Below, in pieces: positions 13,981-22,475 of a stretch of DNA of 22,876 nt. Source of the DNA: JAVBTT01 sp031556035. GTDB taxonomy: Bacteria; Bacillota; Clostridia; Oscillospirales; UBA929. How positions within the stretch are numbered: the first letter of the stretch is position 1; each line of letters opens with the position of its first letter. The notes beneath the pieces are model-generated. The model was not told the DNA's origin, did not search any database, and saw only the letters and a program-made list of their open reading frames with translations. The DNA lies in the NCBI GenBank assembly GCA_031556035.1, contig JAVBTT010000033.1:1-22876 (forward strand). Reading direction: 5' to 3'. The position numbers were made by a program, and so were the translations under genes.

Positions 13981-15105
13981 CTATCTCCCGGAGGCGACGC
14001 AAGCCAGCGCCTCAAGCGCCGTGTCTATTTCATCCGCTGTATTAAAGAGGCTGAACGAGAAGCGCGTCATTCCCCTGCCCTCGGTGCCGAAGCGTCTGTG
14101 CGCCATCGGGGCGCAGTGGCTGCCGGGGCGGGTGGCGATGGAGTGCTTTTCCCAAAGCGCCAGTGAGACCTCATCGGAGGAGAGCCCGTCCACATTAAGG
14201 GAGACAATCGGGAGACGGGGCTCGCCCGCCGGGGGGCCGTATACCCGCACTCTCGGTATTGCCTGCGCGCCCTCCAGGAAACGCCGGGTCAGCTCCGCCT
14301 CTCTGGCAAAAATCGCGTCTGTTCCGAATCTGTTGACAAAGGCCGCTCCCTCCCGCAGACCGGCAAGCCCGTGAGCGTTCTGGGTGCCCGCCTCAAGCAC
14401 GCCCGGCATTTGTCTTGGATGGGTCTCAGAGAAGCTGTCGTAACCCGAACCGCCCGACTTTACGGCGCGGAAGGTCAGCTCCCGGCGCGCAATGACGCCG
14501 CCGGTGCCCTGCGGGCCGAAGAGCGCCTTGTGCCCGGTGAAGCACAGCGCGTCGGCCATATCCGCCGAAACATGTGCGCAGCCGAGGGTCTGGGCCGCGT
14601 CCAGTATAAAAATCAGCCCGTTACCCCGGCAAAATCTCCTGATAGTATCAGTATCCGAAATATTTCCGAGCAGGTTTGAGCCGTGGTGGCAGACGAAAAA
14701 ACGGGTGTTTTTATCCAGGTGCTTCTCCATATCCTCAAGCAGGAGATTTCCACCGTCGTCGCAGCCGACAAAGGATAACAGGCAGCCGGCATTGTAAAGC
14801 GGGCGGAGCACAGAGTTGTGCTCAAGCACTGTTGTGATCACGCCGTCCCCGGGAGAAACGAGCCCCGAGAGCACGAGGTTCAGGCTCTCGGTCGCTCCGG
14901 ACGTAAAGGCGACGCGCAGCGGGTCGTCAAGCCCCGTCAGCGCCGCAAGCTCGCTCCGGGCCTCAAAGACCGCCCTCAGCGCCGCCATCGCGGGCTCATG
15001 GAAGGAGCGTCCCGGGTTGCCGAGCCCGTTTAGCGCGCGCCCAACCGCCTCCGCGACTCCGGGAGGCTTGTGCAGGCTTGTCGCGGCATTGTCGAAGTAG
15101 ATCAT
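13981..15105 (-). CDS. Class-V aminotransferase, cysteine desulfurase family (EF2568-like)
   Basis: A 374-aa PLP enzyme. MIYFDNAATS opens the protein; His96 (EHNS), Asp169 (ILDAAQ) and the PLP lysine Lys193 (FTGHKALFGPQG) are in place, and a likely catalytic Cys near residue 331 lies in RPGSHCAPMAHRRFG. Such enzymes take S or Se from cysteine or selenocysteine. The subfamily resembling E. faecalis EF2568 is linked in the literature with orphan SelD and selenium-dependent molybdenum hydroxylases. The ATG at 15105 has GAGGT five nt upstream. It follows the Mog-like gene by 2 bp and precedes DUF3343 by 2 bp. It could also serve MoaD/MoeB-type sulfur supply or Moco sulfuration. Confidence 0.9.
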   Translation of the reverse strand: MIYFDNAATSLHKPPGVAEAVGRALNGLGNPGRSFHEPAMAALRAVFEARSELAALTGLDDPLRVAFTSGATESLNLVLSGLVSPGDGVITTVLEHNSVLRPLYNAGCLLSFVGCDDGGNLLLEDMEKHLDKNTRFFVCHHGSNLLGNISDTDTIRRFCRGNGLIFILDAAQTLGCAHVSADMADALCFTGHKALFGPQGTGGVIARRELTFRAVKSGGSGYDSFSETHPRQMPGVLEAGTQNAHGLAGLREGAAFVNRFGTDAIFAREAELTRRFLEGAQAIPRVRVYGPPAGEPRLPIVSLNVDGLSSDEVSLALWEKHSIATRPGSHCAPMAHRRFGTEGRGMTRFSFSLFNTADEIDTALEALACVASGR

Positions 15106-15107
15106 TT

Positions 15108-15626
15108 TTACCTCGCGCATTCCCCATCCCGCCCGGTGAGCACGTCCAGCCCGTGCCGCAGTTCGGGAAGGATGAACTCAAGGGACTCGCGAACCGCCTT
15201 GGGGCTGCCCGGCAGGTTGACGATCAGCGTTTTGCCCCGTATCGCGGACACCGCCCTGCTGAGCATAGCGCGATGGGTCACGGTCATGCCGAAAGCCCTG
15301 ATAGCCTCGGAAATTCCCGGCGCGACGCGCTCCGCCACCGCGAGCGTGGCCTCCGGCATGTTGTCCCTCGGGGAGAAGCCGGTGCCGCCGGTGGTCAGTA
15401 TCAGATCCGCCTCGCCACCGTCGCAGATTGAGCTGAGAGCTTCCTCAAGCCCTGCCCGGTCGTCCGGAAGAAGCCTGTATCCGACTGCGCGGTACCCGTG
15501 AGCCTCGGTGATTTCGCGTATCAGCGGGCCGCTGTAGTCCTCGCGCCCGCCCGCGGCCCCCCTGTCGCTGGCTGTTATAACGGCCACGCGGTAGGGATAA
15601 AGCTCAGTTATCGACATATATCTCAT
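15108..15626 (-). CDS. MogA/MoaB-family molybdopterin adenylyltransferase-like protein
   Basis: A 172-aa MoCF-binding domain protein. VAVITASDRGAAGGREDYSG near the N-terminus and LILTTGGTGFSPRDNMPEAT are the family's molybdopterin-binding motifs. MogA-type enzymes adenylate molybdopterin before molybdate insertion. The start overlaps the MOSC gene by 23 bp; the ATG at 15626 has AAGGA upstream and a second in-frame ATG lies at 15617. It works with the larger molybdopterin-binding protein at the head of the operon. MogA and MoaB cannot be separated by sight. Confidence 0.92.
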   Translation of the reverse strand: MRYMSITELYPYRVAVITASDRGAAGGREDYSGPLIREITEAHGYRAVGYRLLPDDRAGLEEALSSICDGGEADLILTTGGTGFSPRDNMPEATLAVAERVAPGISEAIRAFGMTVTHRAMLSRAVSAIRGKTLIVNLPGSPKAVRESLEFILPELRHGLDVLTGRDGECAR

Positions 15627-16035
15627 CCCCCGTCCTTATAACCCCGCCCTCCAGCACCTCGGCAAAAACGCCCTCGCGCGGCATTATGCAGTCGCCGACC
15701 TGTTGAAATACGGAGCAGCCGCTGTGGCACGCCTTGCCGATTTGCGTAATCCGCAGCAGCGCCTTCCCGCAGCGCAGAAGCGAGCCGACCGGAAGCGAGC
15801 GAAGCTCAACGCCCTCCACCACAAGGTTCTCGCCAAAGGCGCCGTCTCCAACATTCGCTCCGCGCCCGCGAAAATCCTCAATTTTCTCGTGTGAGAGCAG
15901 GCTGATCTGGCGCTTCCCCGCGCCGGCGTGCGCGTCGCCCTCAATGCCGTGCGCCGTGATGAGCCTTGCCTCGCCCACGCGCGTCTTGGGAGTCCCCTTG
16001 GATGGGCTTGTGCATATCGCGAGAATTTTGCCCAT
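15604..16035 (-). CDS. MOSC domain protein
   Basis: A 143-aa stand-alone MOSC (Moco sulfurase C-terminal) domain. The conserved HGIEGDAHAG segment and the Cys-containing ITQIGKACHSGCSVFQQVG, followed by CIMPREGVFAEV, are present. MOSC proteins bind Moco and move or receive sulfur at a conserved cysteine. Short forms of this kind are often encoded inside Moco operons of anaerobes. It starts 6 bp after moaA; its ribosome-binding site GGAGG is formed by the codons of MoaA's terminal Gly-Gly. In this neighbourhood it could mediate sulfuration or selenation of the cofactor (inference). Confidence 0.92.
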   Translation of the reverse strand: MGKILAICTSPSKGTPKTRVGEARLITAHGIEGDAHAGAGKRQISLLSHEKIEDFRGRGANVGDGAFGENLVVEGVELRSLPVGSLLRCGKALLRITQIGKACHSGCSVFQQVGDCIMPREGVFAEVLEGGVIRTGDEIYVDN

Positions 16036-16041
16036 AATGGC

Positions 16042-17010
16042 TCAGCCTCCTATTTCGTGCATGGAGCGGCGGACGCCGGGCGCTCCATTAATTTCAAAAG
16101 CGTGCCCTGCGGGCTTCGACGCCAGCGCGGACGCTATCGCGCCGCGAAGTTGAGTGTCGGACGCGCCCGAACGCAGGAGTCCGCGCAGGTCGAGGCCCGC
16201 GTCGTGAGCCAGGCACAGTCTGAGCCGCCCGTCAGGCGTGAGCCGGATACGGTTGCAGGCCTTGCAGAATCTGTCGCCTATCGCCTCAATAAAGCCTATT
16301 TTCCCCCTGAAACCGGGCAGGTGGTAATATCTGGCGGGGCCGCTGCCGAGCGTCCCGCCGCAGGGCTCAAGTTTTCCAAAGCGCCGCTCCAGCGCGGCCC
16401 TGAGCTCCGGGATGGAAAGACCGGTTCTTTCGGCGGCGCGGCCTATCGGCATCAGCTCGATAAAGCGCACGGCGGCCGCCTTATCCATCGCGAGCAGCGC
16501 GATATCCGCGATGCCCTCCGCGGACAGCCCGCGCAGGGGCACGCAGTTTATTTTGACCGGAACTCCGCAGGCCGCTGCCGCGTCGACTCCCGCCAGCGCC
16601 GCCCCGAGCTCATCACGCCCGGTCAGGGCAAGGCATTCGGCGGGGTTCAGTGTGTCCAGACTGACGTTGATTCCGTCCAGACAGAACGCGAGCCGGCCTA
16701 TATATCGCGTCAGAAGCGTGCCGTTTGTGGTCATGAAAACCTGACTGACTCCCGGCACGCGCCTCAGATCCGCGATAAAGTCCGCCGCGCCTTTGCGGAC
16801 GAGGGGCTCACCTCCCGTGACCCTGATCCGGTCAACCCCGAGCCCCGCGAATATCCCGGCCAGGCGGAGCAGCTCCTCATAGCGCAGTATATCAGCGTGA
16901 GGCGTATTGGGAACGCCGTCCGGCGGCATGCAGTACGCGCAGCGCAGGTTGCAGCGGTCAGTGATGGACAGCCGCAGGTAGTTGATCTCCCTGCCCAGAC
17001 CGTCCCTCAT
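16042..17010 (-). CDS. moaA: GTP 3',8-cyclase MoaA
   Basis: A 322-aa radical SAM enzyme for the first step of Moco synthesis. The N-terminal cluster is Cys20, Cys24 and Cys27 (CNLRCAYC), followed by VTGGEPLVRKGAADF. The second, substrate-binding cluster is near the C-terminus (CKACNRIRLTPDGRLRLC). The protein ends in the conserved Gly-Gly tail required for catalysis in the family (EIGG). The start at 17010 overlaps the moaC stop by 4 bp. The long open frame upstream of this ATG lies inside moaC and is not part of the protein. Confidence 0.97.
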   Translation of the reverse strand: MRDGLGREINYLRLSITDRCNLRCAYCMPPDGVPNTPHADILRYEELLRLAGIFAGLGVDRIRVTGGEPLVRKGAADFIADLRRVPGVSQVFMTTNGTLLTRYIGRLAFCLDGINVSLDTLNPAECLALTGRDELGAALAGVDAAAACGVPVKINCVPLRGLSAEGIADIALLAMDKAAAVRFIELMPIGRAAERTGLSIPELRAALERRFGKLEPCGGTLGSGPARYYHLPGFRGKIGFIEAIGDRFCKACNRIRLTPDGRLRLCLAHDAGLDLRGLLRSGASDTQLRGAIASALASKPAGHAFEINGAPGVRRSMHEIGG

Positions 17011-17483
17011 AGCGTGTACTCGCCGCTTTTGCCGCCGGATTTGCGGGTCAGGCGGACTGACCGTATCTCCATGCCCCGATCGGCGGACTTGCACATGTCG
17101 TATATAGTGAGCAGCGCCGCCGTGACGCCTGTCAGCGCCTCCATCTCCACACCGGTTCTGCCTGCGGCCCGCACGGAGCATACCGCCTCGACGGCGCAGT
17201 TTTCCTCGTCAAACTCGAACTCCACGCGGCAGCTGTCCAATATAAGCGGATGGCAGAGCGGGATAAGCTCGAACGTCCGCTTCGCGGCCATTATGCCCGC
17301 CACCCGCGCGATACTGAGTACGTCTCCCTTTTTTACCGCGCCGTCACTTATAGCGCGGAGGGTCTCCGGACGCATGGCGATGCTCCCCCGAGCGGACGCC
17401 TCGCGCACTGTGACATCTTTGCCGGACACATCCACCATGACGGCGTTGCCCGCGCCGTCGAAATGGTTGAAATCTTGGCTCAT
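17007..17483 (-). CDS. moaC: Cyclic pyranopterin monophosphate synthase MoaC
   Basis: A 158-aa protein of normal MoaC length, with MVDVSGKDVTVREASARGSI at the start, KKGDVLSIARVAGIMAAKRT, the signature LIPLCHPL, and the active-site segment EMEALTGVTAALLTIYDMCK. It converts MoaA's product to cPMP. Its ATG abuts the modC stop (TAA-ATG) and is preceded by GGAGG. It overlaps moaA by 4 bp, so the two are coupled. Confidence 0.97.
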   Translation of the reverse strand: MSQDFNHFDGAGNAVMVDVSGKDVTVREASARGSIAMRPETLRAISDGAVKKGDVLSIARVAGIMAAKRTFELIPLCHPLILDSCRVEFEFDEENCAVEAVCSVRAAGRTGVEMEALTGVTAALLTIYDMCKSADRGMEIRSVRLTRKSGGKSGEYTL

Positions 17484-18551
17484 TTACTGCCCTCCTTTGA
17501 ACTGATCTTCGGTCAGCGGCAATACCGCCTTCGGCGGAATATGAATATAGTCGGGCGGATTAGCCGCCGCGCCCCTGGGGCACTTCCACCACAGCCGACC
17601 CGGCGTCCCGCCGGAGTCCGCGTTTTCAAATATGATATTACACTCAAAAGGTTCCTCGGTCAACTCCAGCACCCGTATTCGCGCGAGGTTGACAGCGCCG
17701 GGCTCCGGCTTGGACAGGGGTACAAAATCATGCGCACGTACGCCGACATGCGACAGCCCCTCACCCACACGTTCTCCGGTGCGCAGCCTCAGTCCCCAGT
17801 CCGGGACCTCCAGCTCATATTCACTCAGGCGGCTGGCGGGCGCTATGTTTTTGCAGCCTGTCAACCGGGCTGCCTGAACAGTGCGCGGATTCTTAAAGAT
17901 ATCCACGGTCGCGCCTGAAGCTATAACGCGCCCGCCGTCAATAATCAGCAGACTGCCGCACAGCCTGTAGACCTCGTCCCTGCTGTGCGTGACCAATACG
18001 GCGTTGTCGAGTCCGCGAAGCAGCTCGCCCAGCTCAAACAGCATCTCCTCCCGCAAATAGGCGTCAAGGGCCGAAAACGGCTCGTCAAGGAGCACCGCGG
18101 ACGGCCCGGCCGCCAGCATCCGGGCCAGCGCCGCCCTCTGCCTCTGCCCGCCCGACAGCATGTGCGGATACAGGCCCTCCGCGCCCTCAAGCCGGAATCG
18201 GGCCAGCATTTCGCGGGCTGTCCGAGTTTTATCAGCCCGAGGGAGCCGCAATACGCTCGTTATGTTTTGAAGCGCCGTCATATTGGGGAAAAGGGCGTAA
18301 TCCTGGAATAGATATCCGGTTTTTCGCAGCTGAGGTCGGAGGTTTATCCCCCGCTCCGAGTCGAACAGCACCCGCCCGTCCAAGACAATACGGCCGCTGT
18401 CCGGCGTCTCGATTCCGGCTATGCATTTCAGCGTCAGGCTTTTGCCGCAGCCGGACGCACCGAGAATGCCCAGCGGCCCGCCTTCCGAGCTGAATTCGAC
18501 CTCAAGCCTGAAATCACCCAGCTCTTTGCGCAGCGACACCTCAAGGCTCAT
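17484..18551 (-). CDS. modC: Molybdate ABC transporter ATP-binding protein ModC
   Basis: A 355-aa ABC ATPase. Walker A GASGCGKS is at residues 31-38, the Q-loop in LFQDYALFPN near 81-90, signature LSGGQ at 132-136, Walker B AVLLDEP at 152-158 and the H-loop His at 189. The C-terminal ~90 residues resemble a TOBE domain, where molybdate can bind. It energises molybdate, possibly also tungstate, uptake with ModA and ModB. It overlaps modB by 4 bp and abuts moaC. Confidence 0.95.
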   Translation of the reverse strand: MSLEVSLRKELGDFRLEVEFSSEGGPLGILGASGCGKSLTLKCIAGIETPDSGRIVLDGRVLFDSERGINLRPQLRKTGYLFQDYALFPNMTALQNITSVLRLPRADKTRTAREMLARFRLEGAEGLYPHMLSGGQRQRAALARMLAAGPSAVLLDEPFSALDAYLREEMLFELGELLRGLDNAVLVTHSRDEVYRLCGSLLIIDGGRVIASGATVDIFKNPRTVQAARLTGCKNIAPASRLSEYELEVPDWGLRLRTGERVGEGLSHVGVRAHDFVPLSKPEPGAVNLARIRVLELTEEPFECNIIFENADSGGTPGRLWWKCPRGAAANPPDYIHIPPKAVLPLTEDQFKGGQ

Positions 18552-19234
18552 GGGTTCCCCCTCTTCGCCCGCGCGTCCCTCTCCCTCGCCGTGAAATAGT
18601 TCATCAACACAACAACGGCGAATGAGATGAGCACTGTGACGCCCACGTAGCCGTACGCGCCGTCCATATCCCCGGCGGCGACTGCGGAGTAAACAGCCAG
18701 CGGGAGGGTGCGCGTTTTCCCGGCGATGTTTCCCGCTATCATCGCGGTCGCGCCGAACTCCCCCAGTCCCCTGGCGAAAGCCAGAATCCCGCCGGAGACT
18801 ATGCCTGGGAGTGCGCAGGGTATTATCACGCGCAAGAAAATTTTCAGTTCAGGCATTCCCAGCGTGCGCGCCGCGCTCACAAGATTTTGGTCAACCTGCT
18901 CAAGCGCACCGCGAGCCGAGCGGTACATAAGCGGAAAGGAGATTACCGCCGCTGCCAGCACCGCAGCGCCCCATGAAAACGCAATTTTCACACTGAAATA
19001 GTCCACGAAGAACTTTCCTACAGGGCGATTTACGCCGAAGATATAGAGCAGGAAAAAACCGGCCACAGTCGGAGGAAGTACAAGAGGAAGGGTGAGAAGA
19101 CCGTCCAGGACAGCCTTCAGGTAACGGTTTCTCATTCCCGCCACCGCGCGCGCGGCCGCGAGTCCAAGAAAAAATGTTATGGCAATGGACAGCGCGGCTG
19201 TCCTGAGCGATATCAGAATGGGGGATACATCCAT
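18548..19234 (-). CDS. modB: Molybdate ABC transporter permease ModB
   Basis: A 228-aa membrane protein with several clear hydrophobic segments (ALSIAITFFLGLAAARAVAG, GLLTLPLVLPPTVAGFFLLY, and a C-terminal VTVLISFAVVVLMNYF). The LARGLGEFGATAMIAGNI loop is the EAA-type contact with the ATPase. It starts 35 bp after modA and overlaps modC by 4 bp. Length and motifs are typical. Confidence 0.96.
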   Translation of the reverse strand: MDVSPILISLRTAALSIAITFFLGLAAARAVAGMRNRYLKAVLDGLLTLPLVLPPTVAGFFLLYIFGVNRPVGKFFVDYFSVKIAFSWGAAVLAAAVISFPLMYRSARGALEQVDQNLVSAARTLGMPELKIFLRVIIPCALPGIVSGGILAFARGLGEFGATAMIAGNIAGKTRTLPLAVYSAVAAGDMDGAYGYVGVTVLISFAVVVLMNYFTARERDARAKRGNP

Positions 19235-19269
19235 GCGGCAAACTCCTCAAAAGGGAAATCCCGTAAAAA

Positions 19270-20112
19270 TCACTTACTTGGCGTGAACCCGTATTCCTCA
19301 AAAACCTTCAGGGCTTCCGGCGAACCGAGAAATTCAATCAGCAAGCCCGCCTCGTCGGGATGCGCAGACGCCGACACCATGCCGACGGGATAGATAACGG
19401 GCGTGCTCAGGCTCCCCTCCGGGGTCTCAGCCACAATCGAGACCTTGTCGGTTGTCGCCGCGTCGGTGGCGTAGACCACGCCCAGGTCGGCGCTGCCCTC
19501 CGCGACCCAGGCCAGCACCTCGGTGACGTTTGTTCCGAGGCTCGCCTTCGCGAGCACATCATCCCAATTGCCGATGGAGGTGAACACTTCTTTGGCGTAC
19601 TGCCCCGCGGGGACGCTCTCCGGGTCGCCTATGGCGATAACACCGGCGTCGGCTGCCGTCTCAAAGCTGTCTGCGGCGGGAGCGGCTTTCGAAGGCGCTA
19701 TCAGCACGATCTTGTTCTCCAGAAGCCGCGCCACGCTGTCCGCGTCAACAAGCCCGGCGTCCGCAAGAGCGTTCATCTGCTTCGTGGCCGCAGACATGAA
19801 CACGTCCGCCTCAAGGCCCTCCTCTATCTGTATCTGGAGCTTGCCTGAGCTGTCGTATGTCGCCTCCACTGTTATCCAGGGGTATTTCTCTGTAAACATG
19901 GGTATCAGCCTGTCCCTGAATGAGTATTCAAGACTTGCGGCGGCAGCCAGCAGTATTGTTGCGGGCTCGCGGGACGGAGACGGGGATGGGGACTGCATCG
20001 AGGGAGGCGGAGATGAAGGGGCCGAGGCCGACGGCAGAGCCCCGGGGGAGGCGCAGGAGGCGAGCAGGGAAAACGCCAGCAGGATTGACACATAAACGGA
20101 AAAAACCTTCAT
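19270..20112 (-). CDS. modA: Molybdate-binding lipoprotein ModA
   Basis: A 280-aa extracytoplasmic solute-binding protein. It has a lipoprotein signal peptide ending in the lipobox LLASC (Cys about residue 20), then a flexible Ser/Pro-rich linker to about residue 50. The binding domain follows: ILLAAAASLEYSFRDRLIPM contributes the oxyanion-binding loop, then FMSAATKQMNALADAGL, GIGDPESVPAGQYAKE-like sequence and the YPVGMV strand. It captures molybdate or tungstate at the membrane for ModBC. The linker is unusually low in complexity. It starts 18 bp after the molybdopterin-binding protein gene. Confidence 0.95.
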   Translation of the reverse strand: MKVFSVYVSILLAFSLLASCASPGALPSASAPSSPPPSMQSPSPSPSREPATILLAAAASLEYSFRDRLIPMFTEKYPWITVEATYDSSGKLQIQIEEGLEADVFMSAATKQMNALADAGLVDADSVARLLENKIVLIAPSKAAPAADSFETAADAGVIAIGDPESVPAGQYAKEVFTSIGNWDDVLAKASLGTNVTEVLAWVAEGSADLGVVYATDAATTDKVSIVAETPEGSLSTPVIYPVGMVSASAHPDEAGLLIEFLGSPEALKVFEEYGFTPSK

Positions 20113-20130
20113 TTTTTCTTCCTTGTAGTT

Positions 20131-21153
20131 TTAGAATTTACCAAATCCACAATTGGGATAAGTACATTTTTCGCAGTTCAGGCACAGGCCTCCGTATCCG
20201 AGCTCCGCCATGTCCTCCGCAGATATCGGAACATCGGCCATCGCCCTGGCAAGCGCCAGATCAAACACGGTGCGCCCTGAGTACATCACGCAGCCCGGCA
20301 GCCCCATGATCGGAACGCCCTCGTCTGTATAGGCCAGCATGAACATGGCGCCGGGTAGCACCGGGGCGCCGTAGCCGACGACGCGCGCTCCGGTATTCCT
20401 GATTGCCAGCGGAGTGCGGTCATCCGGGTCCACGCTCATGCCGCCGGTGCACAGCACCATGTCCGCTCCCCTGTTCAGCATCGAAAGTATGGCGGAGGTT
20501 ATTCCGGCGGGATCGTCCGGCAGGATAACGCTGTCCAGAACCTCAGCCCCGTACTCGGAAAGCTTGTCTCTGAGCACCGGCGTGAAGGCGTCCTGTATGA
20601 GCCCGCCGTACACCTCGTTTCCGGTAGTGACTATCCCGACTTTTTTCTTTTTGAACGGGCGCAGCTCAAGCAGGGGAACGCCGCCGCCAATGGACTTGGC
20701 GGCCTCCATTTTTTCTTCACTTATGACCAGCGGAATAACTCTCGCGCCCGCCAGCCTGTCCCCGCTGTGAACCGGGTAATAACCGTGGCGGGTCGCGATC
20801 ATCATCTCGCCCAGCGAGTTGATTCGCCGCAGGCGCTCCCGGTCGACCGTCAACAGCCCGTCGCAGTCGGCGATCACCTCAATTTTGCCCTCCTTGATTT
20901 CGGAGCGGCGCATGCCCTCCCCGGCGCAGAGACCATACAGGATTTCGGCGGCCTCGTTTTCATGCAGCGTCCCCGGAACAGCCTCCCAGACGTAAAGGTT
21001 ATCCTTGCCCAGCGACAGCAGCACCGGAATATCCCCGGCGGTGACAATGTGCCCCTTGCGGAACGCCGCTTCCTTTGTCACGCCTCTTATAATCCGGGTG
21101 ATATCATGGCAGATCACATGCCCGACGGCTTCGCGGGTGGGTATCTGTTTCAT
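20131..21153 (-). CDS. Molybdopterin-binding (MoeA/MogA-fold) protein with Cys-rich tail
   Basis: A 340-aa protein, first of the Mo/Se operon. The C-terminal half holds a MoCF-binding domain (VGIVTTGNEVYGGLIQD, ADMVLCTGGMSVDPDDRTP, PIMGLPGCVMYSGRTVFDL). The N-terminal half lacks the typical MoeA start, so I do not call it moeA outright; molybdate insertion or cofactor handling is likely. The last 15 or so residues contain four cysteines (CLNCEKCTYPNCGFGKF), a candidate Fe-S or zinc site not found in classical MoeA. GAGGG lies 7 nt before the ATG. No Moco riboswitch fits the short upstream gap; a poor promoter (TTGCTT, 15 bp, TATAAA) is possible near 21226-21252. Confidence 0.88.
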   Translation of the reverse strand: MKQIPTREAVGHVICHDITRIIRGVTKEAAFRKGHIVTAGDIPVLLSLGKDNLYVWEAVPGTLHENEAAEILYGLCAGEGMRRSEIKEGKIEVIADCDGLLTVDRERLRRINSLGEMMIATRHGYYPVHSGDRLAGARVIPLVISEEKMEAAKSIGGGVPLLELRPFKKKKVGIVTTGNEVYGGLIQDAFTPVLRDKLSEYGAEVLDSVILPDDPAGITSAILSMLNRGADMVLCTGGMSVDPDDRTPLAIRNTGARVVGYGAPVLPGAMFMLAYTDEGVPIMGLPGCVMYSGRTVFDLALARAMADVPISAEDMAELGYGGLCLNCEKCTYPNCGFGKF

Positions 21154-21513
21154 TTTTAAACCCTCATCGATTTATTTTACAAAACAAGTCGCTTTCCTAA
21201 AAAATTGAGCCCTTCTGAGAGCCTGTTTATAATCTTTTCAACAGCAAAGCAACAGATACCAGAACATTTGGCGCATCTGTTGGAACGAGCCATATGCAGT
21301 TGTCCACTGTGATAACGCTGCCGTTTTTATGAGCCGCCAAAACCGCAGAAAGATTTTCATAAATTGAGTCGGCAGCCAAATCAGCAATGGAAGCAAGAGC
21401 CGTCATGCTCCCCCACGCCAGCCGATTGTTTTTTTGGTTGCAGGCGAGTGATAAACTCCCCTGCGTATCCACACGCTAATTTTTCAATCATACCGCAACT
21501 CCATCCGTACTCT
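21154..21513 (-). other. Gap and unassigned decayed sequence between the Mo operon and a pseudogene
   Basis: About 360 bp without a convincing gene. A GTG-started open frame at 21227-21472 on the minus strand (81 codons, ending APNVLVSVALLLKRL) has no ribosome-binding site and no recognisable family. A second frame across 21381-21513 is also open but unrelated to it. The stretch may be remnants of one or more genes lost beside the ATPase pseudogene. It also holds the Mo operon leader. Confidence 0.4.
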
Positions 21514-22456
21514 TCACACGCAAAACGCAGCGCAATGCGGTACCACGCGGACATTGTCGCCCTGCCCGAAGTTTTTCTCCGAGAACCGTATCGAATAGGA
21601 CGGCGTGTATTTCTTGACAAAAACGCTCAGGCTTTTTGACTTGGTCTTTATCCCCTTTTTCACTTCAACGCCGATAATATCAGTACCTTTTTGTAAAACA
21701 AAACCAAGCTCGGCAGAGTGCTCGCTGGACCAGTAATAAAGGGTATGCCCGTTTGCCGCCAAAGCTTGTGCGATGTCGTTTTCCGTCACTGAGCCCATGA
21801 ACAAATTCGATTCTCCGCTCAGCACAGTTTGCTGCGGCAGACGACTCTAAGGAATCGACGCAGGCAGGCATTCCGCCGGTAATCAAATAGAAACGGTACA
21901 GCTCGATTGCTTTCTGATGCAAGGCTTCGGGCATCGGCTCTATAGCGTAGAAGCATTCCCGGATTTGAGCGGCAAGCCTTTCCTCTCCGGCAGCCCAGAG
22001 AAACTCATCGAAATCCAGCGGATAAAGCGTCATGCTTTCGACCTTGCCTACAGGGAAGGAATATTTCTACCGGTTTATCGCAACGCCAAGGAGGCTTCCC
22101 GCCGCCGCTATATGGTATTCCGGTGCAAGCTCGAAAAAATATTTCAGTGAAGTCAGTGCCCGTTCACAGGATTGTATTTCGTGAAAGATAATCAGGGTTT
22201 CGCCAGGCGTGATCACATCGTTGACTGTTGTTTCAAGAAAGCGAATCAGTCGCTCGGGCGATATGTCATCAGCGAAATAATTTGCGACAAGCAGATTCGT
22301 TTCCAAATTGATATAGACTATGTTCCGGAAATGCTTATCCCCGAATTCGTTTAAGATATATGCTTTGCCTACCTAACGCGCTCCGTACAAAAGCAAAGGC
22401 ATACGGTCTTTTTTGGATTTCCACTCAGAAAGATATGTTTCAATTTTTCTACGCAT
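21514..22456 (-). pseudogene. Broken AAA/DUF4143-type ATPase
   Basis: Read on the minus strand from the ATG at 22456 (GAGGTG upstream), the frame gives MRRKIETYLSEWKSKKDRM, then LLLYGAR-stop-VGKAYIL: the Walker A normally GARQVGKT is interrupted by TAG and has Ala for Thr. Walker B reads LIIFHEIQ, with His for Asp. A second TAG follows VAINR. The frame resumes in KYSFPVGKVES, LYPLDFDEFLWA and FYLITGGMPACV. At about 21840-21850 a frameshift joins directly to the C-terminal LFMGSVTENDIAQAL and YTPSYSIRFSEKNFG, so by memory of the family well over 100 residues are missing. The gene is clearly non-functional. These ATPases are often linked to mobile or host-accessory DNA. Confidence 0.88.
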
Positions 22457-22475
22457 GATACATCACCTCAGCATA

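Noticed and set aside
15928..17505. A 525-codon open frame on the plus strand across moaA and moaC
   Set aside because: It is antisense to unmistakable MoaA, MoaC and MOSC genes, has Arg/Ala/Gln-rich composition typical of GC-rich shadow frames and matches no family.
19905..20095. Ser/Pro-rich tract in ModA as a possible tandem repeat or frameshift
   Set aside because: It lies between the lipobox and the binding domain where lipoprotein linkers are expected, and the frame is intact on both sides.
21154..21226. Moco riboswitch before the molybdopterin-binding gene
   Set aside because: The gap is only about 73 bp and shows no long multi-stem structure; the known motif is larger.
21514..22456. 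Possible recoding of TAG (both internal stops in the ATPase frame are amber)
   Set aside because: TAG ends intact genes here (yceD and the second DUF1048 gene), and the ATPase also has a frameshift, a deletion and Walker changes, so decay explains the stops.
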